Part shown: piece by piece, positions 1-11,713 of the stretch
Position numbering within the stretch: the first letter of the stretch is position 1
Layout of the letters: each line of letters opens with the position of its first letter
DNA from: Anaspis maculata
Lineage: Eukaryota > Arthropoda > Insecta > Coleoptera > Scraptiidae
Direction of reading: 5' to 3'
Assembly: GCA_949128115.1 (NCBI GenBank)
Contig: OX421968.1
Span: 31,214,877 to 31,278,876 of the forward strand
DNA: 64,000 nucleotides
The notes under the pieces: model-generated
Seen by the model: the letters and a program-made list of their open reading frames with translations, nothing else
Database searches by the model: none
What the model was told of the DNA's origin: nothing
Program-made: the position numbers and the translations under genes

Positions 1-173
1 TTTGCGGGAAAAATGACAGTAATAAATGGTAGTTATGACACTTGCAAACTGACAGCTGCGCTGCGCGCACGTAGAAACGTCATACACGATCGTTCGGCAC
101 ATACAAACGATACGGCCGAACGCAGCTGTTCACGAGATACGGTTTTTCGTGCTCTTGTTAGATCTATCGATAG

Positions 174-256
174 TGGCAGTCTGAACGATGATCGTTCGCT
201 AACGAGTCGTTAGTTGGCAGTCTGAACGATAATCGTTGGCTAACGAGTCGTTAGTG
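174..256. repeat. 41-bp tandem duplication rich in AACGATCGTT palindromes
   Basis: The string GGCAGTCTGAACGAT starts at 175 and again at 216, and both copies continue into GCTAACGAGTCGTTAG. The unit is itself full of short palindromes. The preceding 170 bases contain related ACGATCGTT strings. No gene is recognised here. Confidence 0.5.
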
Positions 257-303
257 AACGAGAAGTTACAAAATAAGCCTGATAGGTAAGTGAGTATACT
301 TGC

Positions 304-621
304 TTAAGGACGGAGTTATATTGGTAAAATAAGCGTTGTGGAATCAATAATTCTTGTGGGTTCATTCCTTGACAGAATCTTACCATTTAGGTCTTTCTTG
401 AAAGCTACAAGGATGCAGTTTGGTTTGGCATTGGCATTTCCAAAATCGAAATTTGTTTTTTTGATTTTTGGATGAATAATTGATTCTTGGATTTTGGAAA
501 TGCCAATGGGCTCAAACCAAAGTGCATCCCCAGAAACCTGAATGGTGAGATTCTGTTAAGAAATAAACCCACAGGGATTGATTCCGCGACGCTTATCTTA
601 CCAATTCAACTCCGTCTTTAA
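304..621. mobile_element. TTAA-bordered foldback element, copy 1
   Basis: It begins TTAAGGACGGAGT and ends with the near-complement ACTCCGTCTTTAA. The two halves pair along almost the whole length, for example around GCATTTCCAAAATC and its complement. Two more copies lie at 16171-16502 and 48759-49057. TTAA at both ends would fit a piggyBac-type target duplication, but the bordering TTAA could equally be part of the inverted repeat. There is no coding capacity. Confidence 0.75.
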
Positions 622-900
622 ACCGGAAGTTTCTCTATCCGCACCAGCTGAAAAAAAAACGCGCAATCCAATCGTAGTGCAACTCTTACACAGAGAGACT
701 AATGATCCGTCTTCTAAACGATAAAGAGAAACAGTCGAACACAATAATTTTTTTATTTTGTTCAAAATTTTTCATTGCTTCGGTCTGTCTGGGGGGGGCT
801 ACAGCCCCCTAGCCCCCCCCTTGGCTGCGCCACTGCACACTGTATAAATTACGAATCCAGGAGAATCTAATATTTTGTAATTTATTAATTTATGTACCGT
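622..900. other. Intergenic; possible hAT-type terminus near 835
   Basis: No gene is seen. At about 791-835 a G/C-rich hairpin is followed by TGGCTGCGCCACTG, the form of a terminal repeat often seen on hAT-like elements. No partner end was found. Confidence 0.3.
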
Positions 901-1722
901 ACCATAAAAAACCGCACTGTTTTATTTTCCTCGCTAAATTTTTGTTTCTGGACCGATTTTAACAAGTTTGGTATCCTTGTTTAGCCAATTGAGTAAACTA
1001 TCAAAATCATATAGAAAAATTGCTGGAATGTCGAAATTCAAACAGGCGGACACAACTGAAAATAGGCCTTCTTTTGCAGTCGTCGAATGACAGAATTAAA
1101 GACGTTTGTTGGAAGAATGACCTGTTCTCTACATTTTGAGACCATAATCAGCTCAAATGGTTGATTTGTTCTGGAAATATATCGAATTGAAAAAAAAATT
1201 GCCATTAGTTTACTTTGCAACAAATAATACAAAGACACTGTTTTGTCTGCCAATTTTAAGTTTCTCAAGCGATTTTCACAGGTTTGGAAGCATTTTGTCG
1301 CCAAATAAATAGGATACAACAAGTGTCATATAGAATAATATGATCGAAATGTGAAAATGAATGAGAACAATATTTTTTTATTAATCCAAGTGGCATGGCA
1401 AATAAGCCTTTTTCAATTTGCTACATTGCTAGAACGGATGGACCAATTGAACTCTGGTCATCATCTCAAAATGTAGAAAACAGTTCGTTCTTTCAAAAAA
1501 CGCCACTAGTTCTTTCATTCTGTCAAATTTCAATCAAAAGAAACGACTGCAAAAGAAGGCCCATTTTCAGCTGTGTCCGCCATTTTGACTTTGACATTCC
1601 AGCAATATTTGTATATGATTCTGGTAGCCTATACATATGGCTACACAGGATACCAAACTTGTCAAAATCGGCCAAGAAACGAAAATTCGGCGAGGAAAAT
1701 AAAACAGTGCACTTTTTTAGGT
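901..1722. mobile_element. Foldback element with ~350-bp arms
   Basis: The left arm (901 to about 1330) and right arm (about 1390 to 1722) are reverse complements. GCACTGTTTTATTTTCC near 913 pairs with the complementary string near 1700. AGGCCTTCTTTTGCAGTCG near 1066 pairs with the string near 1545. Open frames inside are by-products of the palindrome and not genes. No clear target duplication was identified. Confidence 0.65.
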
Positions 1723-2134
1723 AGAAAGGACTGAGGTAGAAAGATGGATCAAAAAGCAAAAGAAAGCTCATTTCATGCCATTTTCAATGATATATCCAGC
1801 TCTGAAAAACAACCTTGGTCAAGTGCGCACCGCGATATCTAATGCATCGTTGCATTCTTGAGTCAAGATTCCTCTCCTAAATATCCAGCACCGATCGCTC
1901 TAATTTCTGCTCGTATAATATTATTGTTTTCATCTTTACCAGCGTGCGCGATTTTTGTAGAAATTTTTGCAGGTGATCTGATCGACCACACCAACGTCCA
2001 GGAAACAAGTGGCACTTCTTAGCATATAAAGTTAAACCTGCCATATTCCAAAACATTCTTGAGCCATTCAGAATGAATTCGAAGGAAAATAGCCCGAAAA
2101 CAAGTGAAGTTTATCGTAGGGCAAGTTGAAGAAA
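1723..2134. other. Intergenic, nothing recognised
   Basis: No splice-supported coding segment, RNA gene or repeat border was recognised in this stretch. Confidence 0.4.
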
Positions 2135-2285
2135 CGAGATGATAATAATAATAATAACAATGATAATAAAACGCCTTTATTTACTACAATTGAATAGCAG
2201 CGGAGTTTAGCTGGCGCTATTCTTCCACTCAACTGGCAGATATAGCTTAGTATTGCGTCGCAATGTGCATTAAAAAACAATATTC
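2135..2285 (-). mobile_element. Likely 3' end of a non-LTR retrotransposon (minus strand)
   Basis: Read on the minus strand the segment ends AATAAAGGCGTTTTATTATC followed by a (TTA)n-type run (plus-strand ATAATAATAATAA near 2143). This layout of short 3' region plus trinucleotide tail is common at 3' ends of insect LINEs. No reverse transcriptase sequence remains. Confidence 0.45.
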
Positions 2286-3589
2286 TTCTCGAAACTGAAC
2301 ATATGGTAAAAAAAAGACGTGGAATGAGCTTTATTTTGCTTTTTGATCGATGTTTCTATTTCAATTTACAAGTCAGTATTGGTCTTGCGGAAAAGTGGTC
2401 ATACTGACTCAACAGCCCTTACGTGCAAGTACTACGTTGATATTATTATTACCATATTTGTCATCGACTCCTCTACAGGGTCATCTTAATAATTATAAAT
2501 TTTAGAGTTTTATTACATCACAATCATCACATATTCCAGCAGTAGCTACGTCTCAACTACTAAAATAATGTCCAAGATAAGAAAAATGAGGCTCGTTGGA
2601 AATATTTACACAATAATCACATACTGTGTGACTACGGCGATGATAGTGGCTGTAAACAATCGAAATTTTATCTGGATGTTCATTCAATTTGACGAGAAAA
2701 TAAGGAATTCAAAGAAATGTCTAACGTTCATTTTTCAAATTCTCAATTATTTTAAATTCGCATTGCCGAAAAGAAATTGAAACCCAAACCCAAAAGTCCC
2801 GATCTTGATTTTGTTTGATTTTTGGAATTGCACTGAAGCACTGGTCGTGCTGCGATGCGACGATCTGACCTAAGCTCCCGCTCCTCAAGAGGTTTCTGAT
2901 GCCACTGAAAAAGTGGATTTAAAGAAATCGGTTTTGGTTTTGGTGGATTAGTTTAAATCACTTTGGATATCTGTATTTTGAAAATAAAAATTAAAAACTT
3001 GGCATGCGACTTCCTTGAAGAGTATGGGCGGGCGCTATTGGATTTCCAAAATAAAAAAAAACAGTTAATATTTTTTTTGAATGTTTCAAAAATTAATAGC
3101 ATTGCCAGTACATTTTCCTTCAAGGAAGTCGCATGTCAAATTTGAATTTCCTATTTTCAAAAAATGTAAAGCTATCAAAAGAGATTTCTACTAGGTCAAA
3201 TTTGTTTCTCATCTTGCCTATAGTGAAGGTGTAAATATATTCATCTACGTTGCGTTACTAATGGATTCATTATTACATCGAAAGCGGTGCTTTAATGGAG
3301 AAATTATTAAACTGCTTTTCAACCAATAGCAGCAATTTATTGTCAATAAAATGTAGGCGAGCGTCAGCGTAAAGGTGTCACCTGTCAGACGTTTCTATTT
3401 TTAGCAACCAGAATTCACGATTTCTGGGCGTTAATTAGAGTAAAGTAGATACTGTAGTATATTACACTTGTTTTATAAGACGTGTTGTCACACTCCTTCC
3501 TTTGAAATACTCCTCGCAAGCTCGTCGTGCCCCAAAACCAGTCGTCTTACCTATGTCTTATGAAACTCGTATAATATACTAAAATACAT
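2286..3589. other. Intergenic with a fragment of the TTTCTGATGCGAC repeat family
   Basis: Between about 2885 and 3160 there are diverged pieces of the foldback family seen intact at 49580-50062: TTTCTGATGCCACTG near 2893 and AAGTCGCATGTCAAATTTG near 3126. The rest shows nothing recognisable. Confidence 0.4.
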
Positions 3590-4760
3590 AAAAGGTAAAG
3601 TTTAAAGTCCTCTTCACGAAATGTAGTTTATCTACAAGCGTTAAATAATACCCGTCACTTTTAGCACGTCGTCATGGGCAACGTGAAAAAATGATGATTC
3701 TGCGCATTCCTGTCATATTTTCAATAAATTCTGACATTTACCAAACATTTCAAAGACCATTGTAGATAAAATCCTGTACGATACACGCGTTAAAAGTGTC
3801 TTATTTTGTTCGCGGGGTTGCTCTACTCGCTAATGCTCGTTTCGCAAGCGTCCCCGCTCACAAAATAATACCTGTCACTTTTAACACTCATATCGTAAAT
3901 AGCTATCATCTACAAGCGTTAAATAATACCCGTCACTTTTAGCACGTCGTCATGGGCGACGTGAAAAAATGACGATTCTGCGCATTCCTGTCATATTTTC
4001 AATAAATTCTGACATTTACCAAACATTCCAAAGACCATTGTAGATGAAATCCTGTACAATACACGCGTTAAAAGTGTCTTATTTTGTTCGTGGGGTTGCT
4101 CTACTCGCTAATGCTCGTTTCGCAAGCCTCCCCGCTCACAAAATAATACCTGTCACTTTTAACACTCGTATCGTAAATAGCTATTATCCAGTAGCTACAG
4201 CTGTTCCGTACGCTTCGAAACTGCGAACATCTTCAGACTAATGCAATGCAATGGGGTGAAAAAAACATATTGAATGAGCCAATACGCCGACGTCTATATT
4301 CAAATAATTGAGAATAATCAATTTAAAAAAAAGACTACACTGACCGTCAGTTCCACAAAAAAGATGATCAGCGATCAAGGCTGATTGCAGATTAACTGCA
4401 CTTTTTTCTCTGCTGAATGCTAGGTGATTACTCGCAAAAAATGCCTGAAATCTGTACCTACTAGACCCATAATCTTTTCATTATTGAGGGATAAACCAGT
4501 ATTTCCATTGATCAGTCAGCTACAAATTGACAAACAAAAATCTCAAATCAACTAATCTCGTATTATCTGTTTTGTGGAACCCACGGTAAGAATAGCTATT
4601 GTAAATACTCCTTCCCGGAGTCTTATTGGTTATTGCATGGTTCATATAATATGTTTCTATCACCCCATCAGTTTGGATGTGTTCGCAGTTTAGAAGCCTA
4701 CGAAACAGCTGTAGCTAATAAATCAACAACATTATTTACGTGAAGAGGACTTAAAAACCT
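3590..4760. mobile_element. Foldback element enclosing a 278-bp tandem duplication
   Basis: The left end (AAGTCCTCTTCACG near 3605) pairs with CGTGAAGAGGACTT near 4738. A second inner pairing joins GTAGCTACAGCTGTTCCGTA near 4190 to its imperfect complement near 4700. The interior contains the tandem duplication listed separately. No transposase is seen. Confidence 0.55.
3631..4186. repeat. Two tandem copies of a 278-bp unit
   Basis: TCTACAAGCGTTAAATAATA begins at 3631 and again at 3909, and the two copies are almost identical up to about 4186 (for example GACGATTCTGCGCATTCC in the second copy). High identity suggests a recent duplication. The 65-codon frame in the second copy is not treated as a gene. 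Confidence 0.8.
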
Positions 4761-4812
4761 TTTTTTGCAAATGATTCCTACAAATCCACTGCTTCAGCAG
4801 CATCAAAAACCT

Positions 4813-4844
4813 CTTCTTCTATCTATCTATCTATCTATCTATCT
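4813..4844. repeat. (TATC)n microsatellite
   Basis: An uninterrupted tetranucleotide run of about seven units, seen directly. Confidence 0.9.
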
Positions 4845-5299
4845 TATTGGGTTTTCGATGCGAGTTGAACAGTGAGCAGAATCGGTTTTAGAGGGCTTTT
4901 TTAGAAATTGAACGAACAATCAAACTGGGCATTAAATGATTTCCACATAAAAAAATCCAACAAACACTTTGAAAAATTTAGAAATCAAATAGCATCGGCC
5001 GTACTTGATTTTTTGGGGGGGGGGGAAGGAATCAATTGCTAGATTTGAATTTTCTTTTACATCAAAGTTAAAACCCCCAAAAGCCAATTATACTATCCAA
5101 CTTTTACAGTCGCATCAGAAGACCTTTTATATTTTTTGTTGTTATTTACATACAAAGATAGAGATTTACTAGGTAGGTACCTATAGATTGCATAATATTT
5201 CAACATGTTGTTTTCACATTTAATAGAAAAGATCTTCCAGTTTTTTTACTCTGAGCCGGAGGGGGGGGGGAGGTTAAAATATCAATCTATGAACTATGA
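4845..5299. other. Intergenic
   Basis: Apart from two poly-G runs (near 5018 and 5263) and GTAGGTACCTAT near 5173, nothing is recognised. Confidence 0.4.
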
Positions 5300-5420
5300 T
5301 TCCGACAATCCCGGGATCCCAGGCGGGATTTTAATTCCAAAGCTCGGAATCCCGATTTTCAGGATCCCGAATTCTTTGTTCCGGGATGCAATCCTGGAAT
5401 CAGTTTTGTTTCGGGACTGG
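5300..5420. repeat. Cluster of GGGATCCCG-like degenerate palindromes
   Basis: Within 120 bases the strings ATCCCGGGATCCC, GGAATCCCGATTTT, GGATCCCGAATT and TCCGGGATGCAATCC follow one another. This is a short self-complementary cluster just downstream of the minus-strand exon candidate at 5461-5961. Its role is unknown. Confidence 0.45.
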
Positions 5421-5460
5421 ATTTGCACTTCGGGCCTGTTCGGCTTCAAAATCAGTTTAC

Positions 5461-5961
5461 CATAGATGGAGAAGGATCGACAATCAACTCGCCGTAAGCG
5501 GGCATGTCTTTCAAGTTTTCCAACGACTTTGTTGGCTGGTGTTCTTCCAGAGATGTGGGGGTTTCCGTTGCACAAGTGCACTGTTGCACTGTTTCCTGGT
5601 CTCTGTTGAGATTTTCCGTGCTCTTCCACGAAGACTCCGTCAAGTTTGTTTCTGAGACGGACTTGCCGAACATGAAACTGGCGTCCACTCCTTCTGGCGT
5701 TTGTCTCAGGCTCAGGCTGGGTTCTTCAAACGACGTGCTCGGCAAGCTGGTCGTTTCCTCCGTCACCGATGATGCCTGATGGTTATGAGTAAGTTTCGAT
5801 TTGCCTTTGTTCAGCTTTAGTTTTTTCATCAAAAAAATCGGTTTCTTCACCTTTGAGAGCTTGGGCGACTGTGGAGGAATGACCACCTTTTTCGGTCGCT
5901 TATTCTCGTTTGTTGTTTCAACGACCGTCTTTGCTGGGGTTTCACCACCTTCACTTTTCAT
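5461..5961 (-). CDS. Putative first coding exon, unrecognised protein (167 codons)
   Basis: An ATG-initiated minus-strand frame with an in-frame stop 48 bases upstream. It ends at a plausible 5' splice site (ATG followed by GTAAAC, phase 0); without splicing it would stop two codons later. The product starts MKSEGGETPAK, is Lys/Pro-rich over residues 20-55 (including KKVVIPPQSPKLSKVKKP) and Ser/Thr/Glu-rich afterwards. No signal peptide or membrane segment is visible, and it looks disordered and intracellular. Base composition is richer in G+C than the flanks, which supports coding. I do not recognise the family. The next exon should lie at lower coordinates but was not found. Confidence 0.5.
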
Positions 5962-6162
5962 TTTATATCGTACAAGTGGAAGGACGACATTCGAAAAGTA
6001 ACGTTTGTATCAAAACGCCACAACAAGACTGATAACGGACTGTAGGTAAACGCAACTAACGCAAGCAAGGTGGTGGTGGGAAGGAACGCGCCAGGGAGAG
6101 CTCCATTTATGCATAATAAAATTATCCTAGCGTGGATGACTTACATGGTTTGTGTTTGTGAC

Positions 6163-7219
6163 CATAGGCGCCGGTACTTATTTCAAAATTGGTGTGAGGG
6201 CTCACAAGGGATCTTTTTCCGGACTTTTCACTTTCGCTTGATTTTTTACTTCTTACTTTTATACGTTGTTTCAAAATACATGATTGCATCTCGGGCCCTC
6301 GGGCGGCCGCGAAATTTGATATTTCAGTTGAAAATACTGCTTTAAGTAAGTCAAATCCAATCGAGCTCAACATTACAGATGTACCTACCTACCTATTCAT
6401 CAGTTTCATGTCAATTTGAGAACGTTTGATGATAGGTGCCAAATATTTGATGTTGAACTCCATTTGGGTTACGAAATAGTATTTTTCGATACAAGAACGC
6501 GTTTTCAGGGCCGAAGCCTTGTTTGCTATCATGAGGCGGAGCCGAATGCTGCAAAAGAGGCTGAGGTCCTGAAAAAGCACAGCGCTCGTGTGTCGAACAA
6601 CGTTTTTCGTAAGCGTTACTTAAATTGAGAGAAAACACGAACTTCTTGTAAATTTTGACACTACTTTGACAAATATGTCAAGCTAGATACATAAACTGCA
6701 AAACTTATATTTTTGGTTATGTATTACTTTGCGCGTTATGTATCTATGAAACGATTACGAAAAAGCAATATTTCCGACTCAAATGTCAAATTTCGCGGCC
6801 GCCTAAGATGCACATTATTTTGAAACCATGTAGATATAGGTAGGTCTAACCTAATCCTGAGTGTTTCTACCGTTAGGTTTCATCAAAAAAAGAAACAGAT
6901 AAAAGAAGAATAAGTCGTACCTAACAATGAAAACTAGGTTAATTCATTTTGTTTTCAATGATTTAAAAAAATGCTTACGTAAAATTTAGCATCAGGCATA
7001 GTTTTTGATAGGTCGAACCTCGGGTCGAACATAATAAATTGCTCAAAATTTGAAACGTGACGTGCTCCAAAAATTTGCCTTTATTATTATTACAAAGAGA
7101 ACGTAGGGGTGCTGAATCCAAACAAGATACAGTCCGTGGGGGTTCCCTCTGAGCCCCCCACAAGCTAGACCACCCGGGGGGGCTCGCGTTTCGGAGCCCC
7201 CACGGTACCGGCGCCTATG
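6163..7219. mobile_element. hAT-like non-autonomous element with foldback arms
   Basis: It starts CATAGGCGCCGGTAC and ends GTACCGGCGCCTATG. The flanks TTTGTGAC (left) and TTTGTGTG (right) agree at 6 of 8 positions, compatible with an 8-bp hAT-type duplication. Inner arms also pair: GGGCGGCCGCGAAATTTGA near 6301 with its complement near 6787. No transposase. It lies about 200 bases upstream of the start codon of the minus-strand exon candidate, so it could sit in that gene's promoter or first intron. Confidence 0.6.
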
Positions 7220-8109
7220 TTTGTGTGAAACATGAAACTGGTCTTGGTTGAAACCCTAATTTTTATTCCGCTGAATGACATGATGTGTGAAATTAGGTTT
7301 CAAATTATAAAGGACTCTAATTATCATTAAGACTCATTATCATTATACAATATCACTACCCACGCCCTGATCAACCAATTTAAATGCGCCTTTATCGCAA
7401 AGCGCAAAGGACCTTTGAGATTTAATTTACCTCGAGATTTAACTACACGTACTCCAAATTTTCACGTTATATGTTCAAAAGTTGGAGAAACAATACCAGG
7501 GGACTAGTCTCACTCACCCGGTATATTTTTTCGAGTTTTGAACATAAAACATGAAAATTCGAAGGTAAACGAAAAACTTGAAGGTCCTAGAACTAAAAAC
7601 GCATATAAATTTGTTGACAATACTGACCGCTAGGCAAACGGTACTACAGAATTTGTATTGTAGCATCTTCTGATAATAATTTTCCCTTCTTGTAAGCACC
7701 GAGCTTTGTTCTTTATTTCTGGCTTTGAAGAAGACTATGCTATGCAAAGCAGAGTCGAAACTATTCTGTGGTCGAAACCTCGGTCGAAACGTTAATTGGG
7801 TGGTACGAAAATAACAGCATTATTTGATATTTCCGGATATTTCCAAAAATCGTCTGATATGTGTAGGTAAAACACCTATGCCATATTAAAGGTACATATC
7901 ATGATTATAAGCTTCTAAAGCGTTTCCATTAGACGATATTATGCAAGCATTAATTGATATAGGTAGTATGAATAGGTATGTGATCGGAACGGCACTGCTC
8001 ATGTTGAAAAAAAAAAAGGAAAATCCGCATATACCTACATCCTAAACTATACATACAGTATCCATGGTATAAAATTACCCTACCTGGATTATGGCTTCCG
8101 ATTTCCTAT
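7220..8109. other. Intergenic, nothing recognised
   Basis: No coding segment or repeat border was identified. Confidence 0.4.
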
Positions 8110-8442
8110 CTATGAAACAAGATCAATGACAACGTCTTTTATGGCTTCTAGTAGCGCTAGTAGAGGTGCCGCACTTTTATAAGTAGGTAGGTACTCTTTG
8201 CATGCTCGATAGATTCTCACCAATCTCCTGCTGTTGCTTTTATTCGCTTCCTGGTTCTTGGTCAAATTGTTGTTTTCCACTGACAATCCCGGGGACGAGG
8301 CCGGGGATGTGTCGTACAAGGTGGTATTCGCATCTTTGTTGTAATTGTTCGTTTCGTTGTATAAGAGATAGCGTTCGCGCCTTTTATTCCGCTCACTGCG
8401 AGTTCGGCGATTTAATCGTTTTACTGGCACCTCTTCAATCAT
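8110..8442 (-). CDS. Putative small ORF or first exon, unrecognised (110 aa)
   Basis: An ATG-initiated minus-strand frame with an in-frame TAG a few codons upstream, closed by TAG at 8110. It begins MIEEVPVKRLNRRTRSERNK, strongly basic, then has an Asn/Ser-rich middle. It ends in a helix-like segment, YKSAAPLLALLEAIKDVVID. Composition is more G+C rich than its surroundings. A strong splice-donor-like CAGGTAGGG lies about 20 bases past the stop, so this is either a complete short protein with a spliced 3' UTR or an exon using a weaker donor before the stop. No family was recognised. It is in the same orientation as 5461-5961; whether they belong together is unknown. Confidence 0.4.
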   Translation of the reverse strand: MIEEVPVKRLNRRTRSERNKRRERYLLYNETNNYNKDANTTLYDTSPASSPGLSVENNNLTKNQEANKSNSRRLVRIYRACKEYLPTYKSAAPLLALLEAIKDVVIDLVS

Positions 8443-9787
8443 TTTAATACGAATAATTGCAACATACTAATTTATCGAAAGACACATTTATTATTAAAAT
8501 ACGCTATAAATACAAGCAACATGGAGGGAGGAGCAGTGACCTATACTTATCACATATTTGACATTAAATTTACGACATAAATACATCTCTCTGGAGTCGA
8601 ACTGATGCAAAAAATACGTGTTTCTCGACCCGTATCCGGTTCGAAGGACCAAGAGTTTGATGCAGGCGTCGACGTTGTGTCAAAGCAGTTTCCGGTAAAA
8701 CGGAAAAATGTTACATAATGTGCATACGATTACGATAAAACAGACGAGATGACAGTGGCAAGATTTTCAGCGAGAAAATGGATTTTTCCACCTTTATGAA
8801 CTTATCACTGTTTAAACTGCTCATGGACTGAGCCAACAATTCAATCAATTTCAAACAAACATATCGATATGTTACAGATTAATCCTCAATATACCTAGGT
8901 GTCCACGTTTAAAATGTATTTAAATAATGTACCCACCTCTACCTTATAAATATATGTATGTACGTACGGAGATATTCCAAGTTTCTAGAATTTACCACGG
9001 AGAAGACCACGGCATTTTCTTAAATTAAAATTTTATTTGAAATTATAACAAACACCAATGTTTCGGTAGGTACATTATCAAATATTTAATTAGCCTATAA
9101 TTCAATTCAACAGCGTTAATCCTGCAGTGAATACTTATTTATTTTGTAAGTACTATGTTCATTGAGTATTTTTTTTATGACTCGACAAGGTGTAAAAAGT
9201 GTTTATGGTAGAAACTATCATTAGAGATAACCGTCTGTGAAAGTAGGTACTTAATATATTTATCAATGGAAGGAAAAATAAATTTACCCTGCTATAACCT
9301 TAGCGATAAGAGTTGTGTTTGACACCTTTAAAAGAAGGCCTTTCTAGAAAGCTTCTTGAGAATTTGAAAACGCCACAGTAGGTACTATGTAGTTCAAGGC
9401 ACTTACCATTTCAGATTCTATGGGTTTCCCCTTCCTGATGCCTCCAAGGGCATCGAATTTTGACGTCGAAAATTCAAAGAAAAACTATATGCGTTTTCCT
9501 TTTAATCGACCTGTGGATTTATGAGGATTCTCTCATTCAAAGACCGCTGCCATATGATTTTGAACTTGTATTGTTGACAACTTTTGCCTGTCAAGTCATC
9601 CAAAGCAAGCTGACCACGAATTACTGATAACAAGGAAGCATAATAAGCGTATCTATGATAAGAGAACGTATATTATTCATGTGTTTACAGGAACCTGCAA
9701 ATATAAGAGCGTGTGTGTGTTGAGATTTTCGCCGGTTTATCTCAAATCCTGCAAGTTTTTATGCAACACTAAATACATTTTGCTTAC
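8443..9787. other. Intergenic, nothing recognised
   Basis: AT-rich sequence with scattered GTAGGTAC motifs. No gene or clear repeat was recognised. Confidence 0.4.
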
Positions 9788-10149
9788 ATCTTATCCATAA
9801 GGCAGAGCAGGCAGTAGGCTGAGTACCTAGGGCCTACGAACTTTTGAGGGCCTACGAACTATCCTCTTCGATTTATTTCAACTTTTTTTAAACTTGAGAA
9901 TTTTTTTCCATTTTATCAGCTATTGAGAGAATATCACAATAAAAAAAGTTCCTAACAACATAAATGAACAAACTTTTTAATTTCCCAATAATTACATAGA
10001 CACCTACTTGGTACCTATAGGTAATAACAAATTGAAAATAAAATTAAACTGTCACTTTACGGCTTTTCTTCTTGTGCAAACTCAAGAATGATGTCAATCT
10101 TCAATTGGCGCAATATACCTATTACTTTGGGTTATTAGGTATAGATTAT

Positions 10150-11713
10150 TCTTACGAGCGGCGATTCCCGTGCATTCTGGTGAACACGCGATCTTTCTAG
10201 ACTCTTCAATCAGGTCGCAGTGTACAAATGCGGAGCTCTGGGCATTTCCAGAGTATACGTGATGGTTTACCAATTCAAACACATAGGAGACTTCAACGGT
10301 GGGTTAGAAAACATCTGTCCATTTGGCGGCAGCGCCGGATCTAGAGCACGGCAGAATTATACTCGGAATGTGTAGGATTTTGGGGGAGTCGCCGCGAAAT
10401 CGTATGCCGGGCCACTGTGGAATTTGCTGGAAGACCCATGGTCAAAATAATTGGTCGGGACCTATACAAGGTGTCGCGGAGTGAGTGTTACAAAACTTAC
10501 AGGGATGAAAAATTGAAAAATAATGGGACTTTTGTTGATAAACATACCCTCGCAAACGTATAATAACGGAGATACAGGCCTTCAAAGTTGTTTTTCAAAA
10601 ACAGTTTTTTTGCATAACTTTTGACCTGTTTAACCGATTTTATTCAAATTCAAACCAAAGTTTACTAAGATAGATCTTTATCGAACAATAATAACGAATT
10701 TCATCAGATATTTTTAGGAGCGAAGATAATAGGGGGTACCCTTCCCCTTTTCCTTCTATTTTTATTAACCCCCCTGAATATTTTTTGAAACGGTTTCAAT
10801 TTTTGAATTATGCGTTCAATTCAAAGAAAAAAGTTACTCTTGCAAAATTTTGATTAGAGGCTTCATTTCCAAGATATTTGGGTTTGAAATATCGGAAAAC
10901 ATCACGAAATCGCCACTTTCCAGGGCGAAAATGGTTTTTTTTCTGAAAAACTCCATGTTTCACAGAGAAAATGGTGGTTTATCAACTTAAAAACACCCAG
11001 AAAACTCATTCCAGTTGACGAATCGTGGGTTTTCTTGAATTTTAATTTTTAGGCCCAGGAAAGTGGTGATTTCGAGATGTTTTTCAATGTTTCAATCCCA
11101 AATATCTCGAAAACGAAGCCTCTTATAAAATGGTCAGGGTATCTTTTTTCTTTAAATTGAACGTACAATTCAAAAATTGAAACAATTTCCAAAAATATTT
11201 GGCGAGGTCCAAAATAGGGGGGAAAGGGGTGGGCATCCCCTATTATCTTTGCCCCTGAAAATGTTTGAGGAAATGCGTTATTATTGTTCAATAGAGACCT
11301 GTTTCGGTGAACTTTGGTTTGAATTTGACTAAAATCGGTTGAACGGTTCAAAAGTTATGCAAAAAAACTGTTCTTAAAAAACAACTTTGAAGGCCTGTAT
11401 CTCCGTTGTTATGCGTTTGCGAGGGTATGTTTAATGAAAAAAGTCCCCTTATTTTTCAATTCTCTAGCTACGACAGATTTTTGTAACACTTATTCAGGGG
11501 CACCTTGTATAAGCACTATGGGTCGCCCACAGCACCGCACCAGTATTGAATACAAGGCGATAGACAGCGGATTAAAAGCGAAGTAGTCTCAGCGATATTT
11601 GAAAGCGTAAATAATTAGTGGCGTGTATTTATTGTAGTACGCAGTAATAAACAGTGTGTGTTTTAAAACGATCGTATCAATTATAAACGAACCCGTACGC
11701 GAAATACGTAACA
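10150..11713 (+). mobile_element. Solo LTR, copy 1, itself interrupted
   Basis: Its flanks are the 4-bp direct repeat TTAT (10146-10149 and 11714-11717). The right end reads GAACCCGTACGCGAAATACG, then TAACA, as in the other copies; the first bases are diverged (TCTTACG instead of TGTTACG). A polyadenylation-type AATAAA sits near 11646. The foldback element 10467-11507 is inserted at the position of the TATA box seen intact in the copy at 23403-23923. No internal retrotransposon genes are attached. Confidence 0.75.
10467..11507. mobile_element. TA-flanked foldback element inside the LTR
   Basis: It starts CAAGGTGTCGCGGAG and ends with the related complement CAGGGGCACCTTG, bordered by TA on both sides (10465-10466 and 11508-11509). 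The arms pair over most of the length, for example GAGATACAGGCCTTCAAAG near 10569 with its complement near 11385. Removing it restores the CTATATAAG-like TATA box of the host LTR. Confidence 0.8.
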
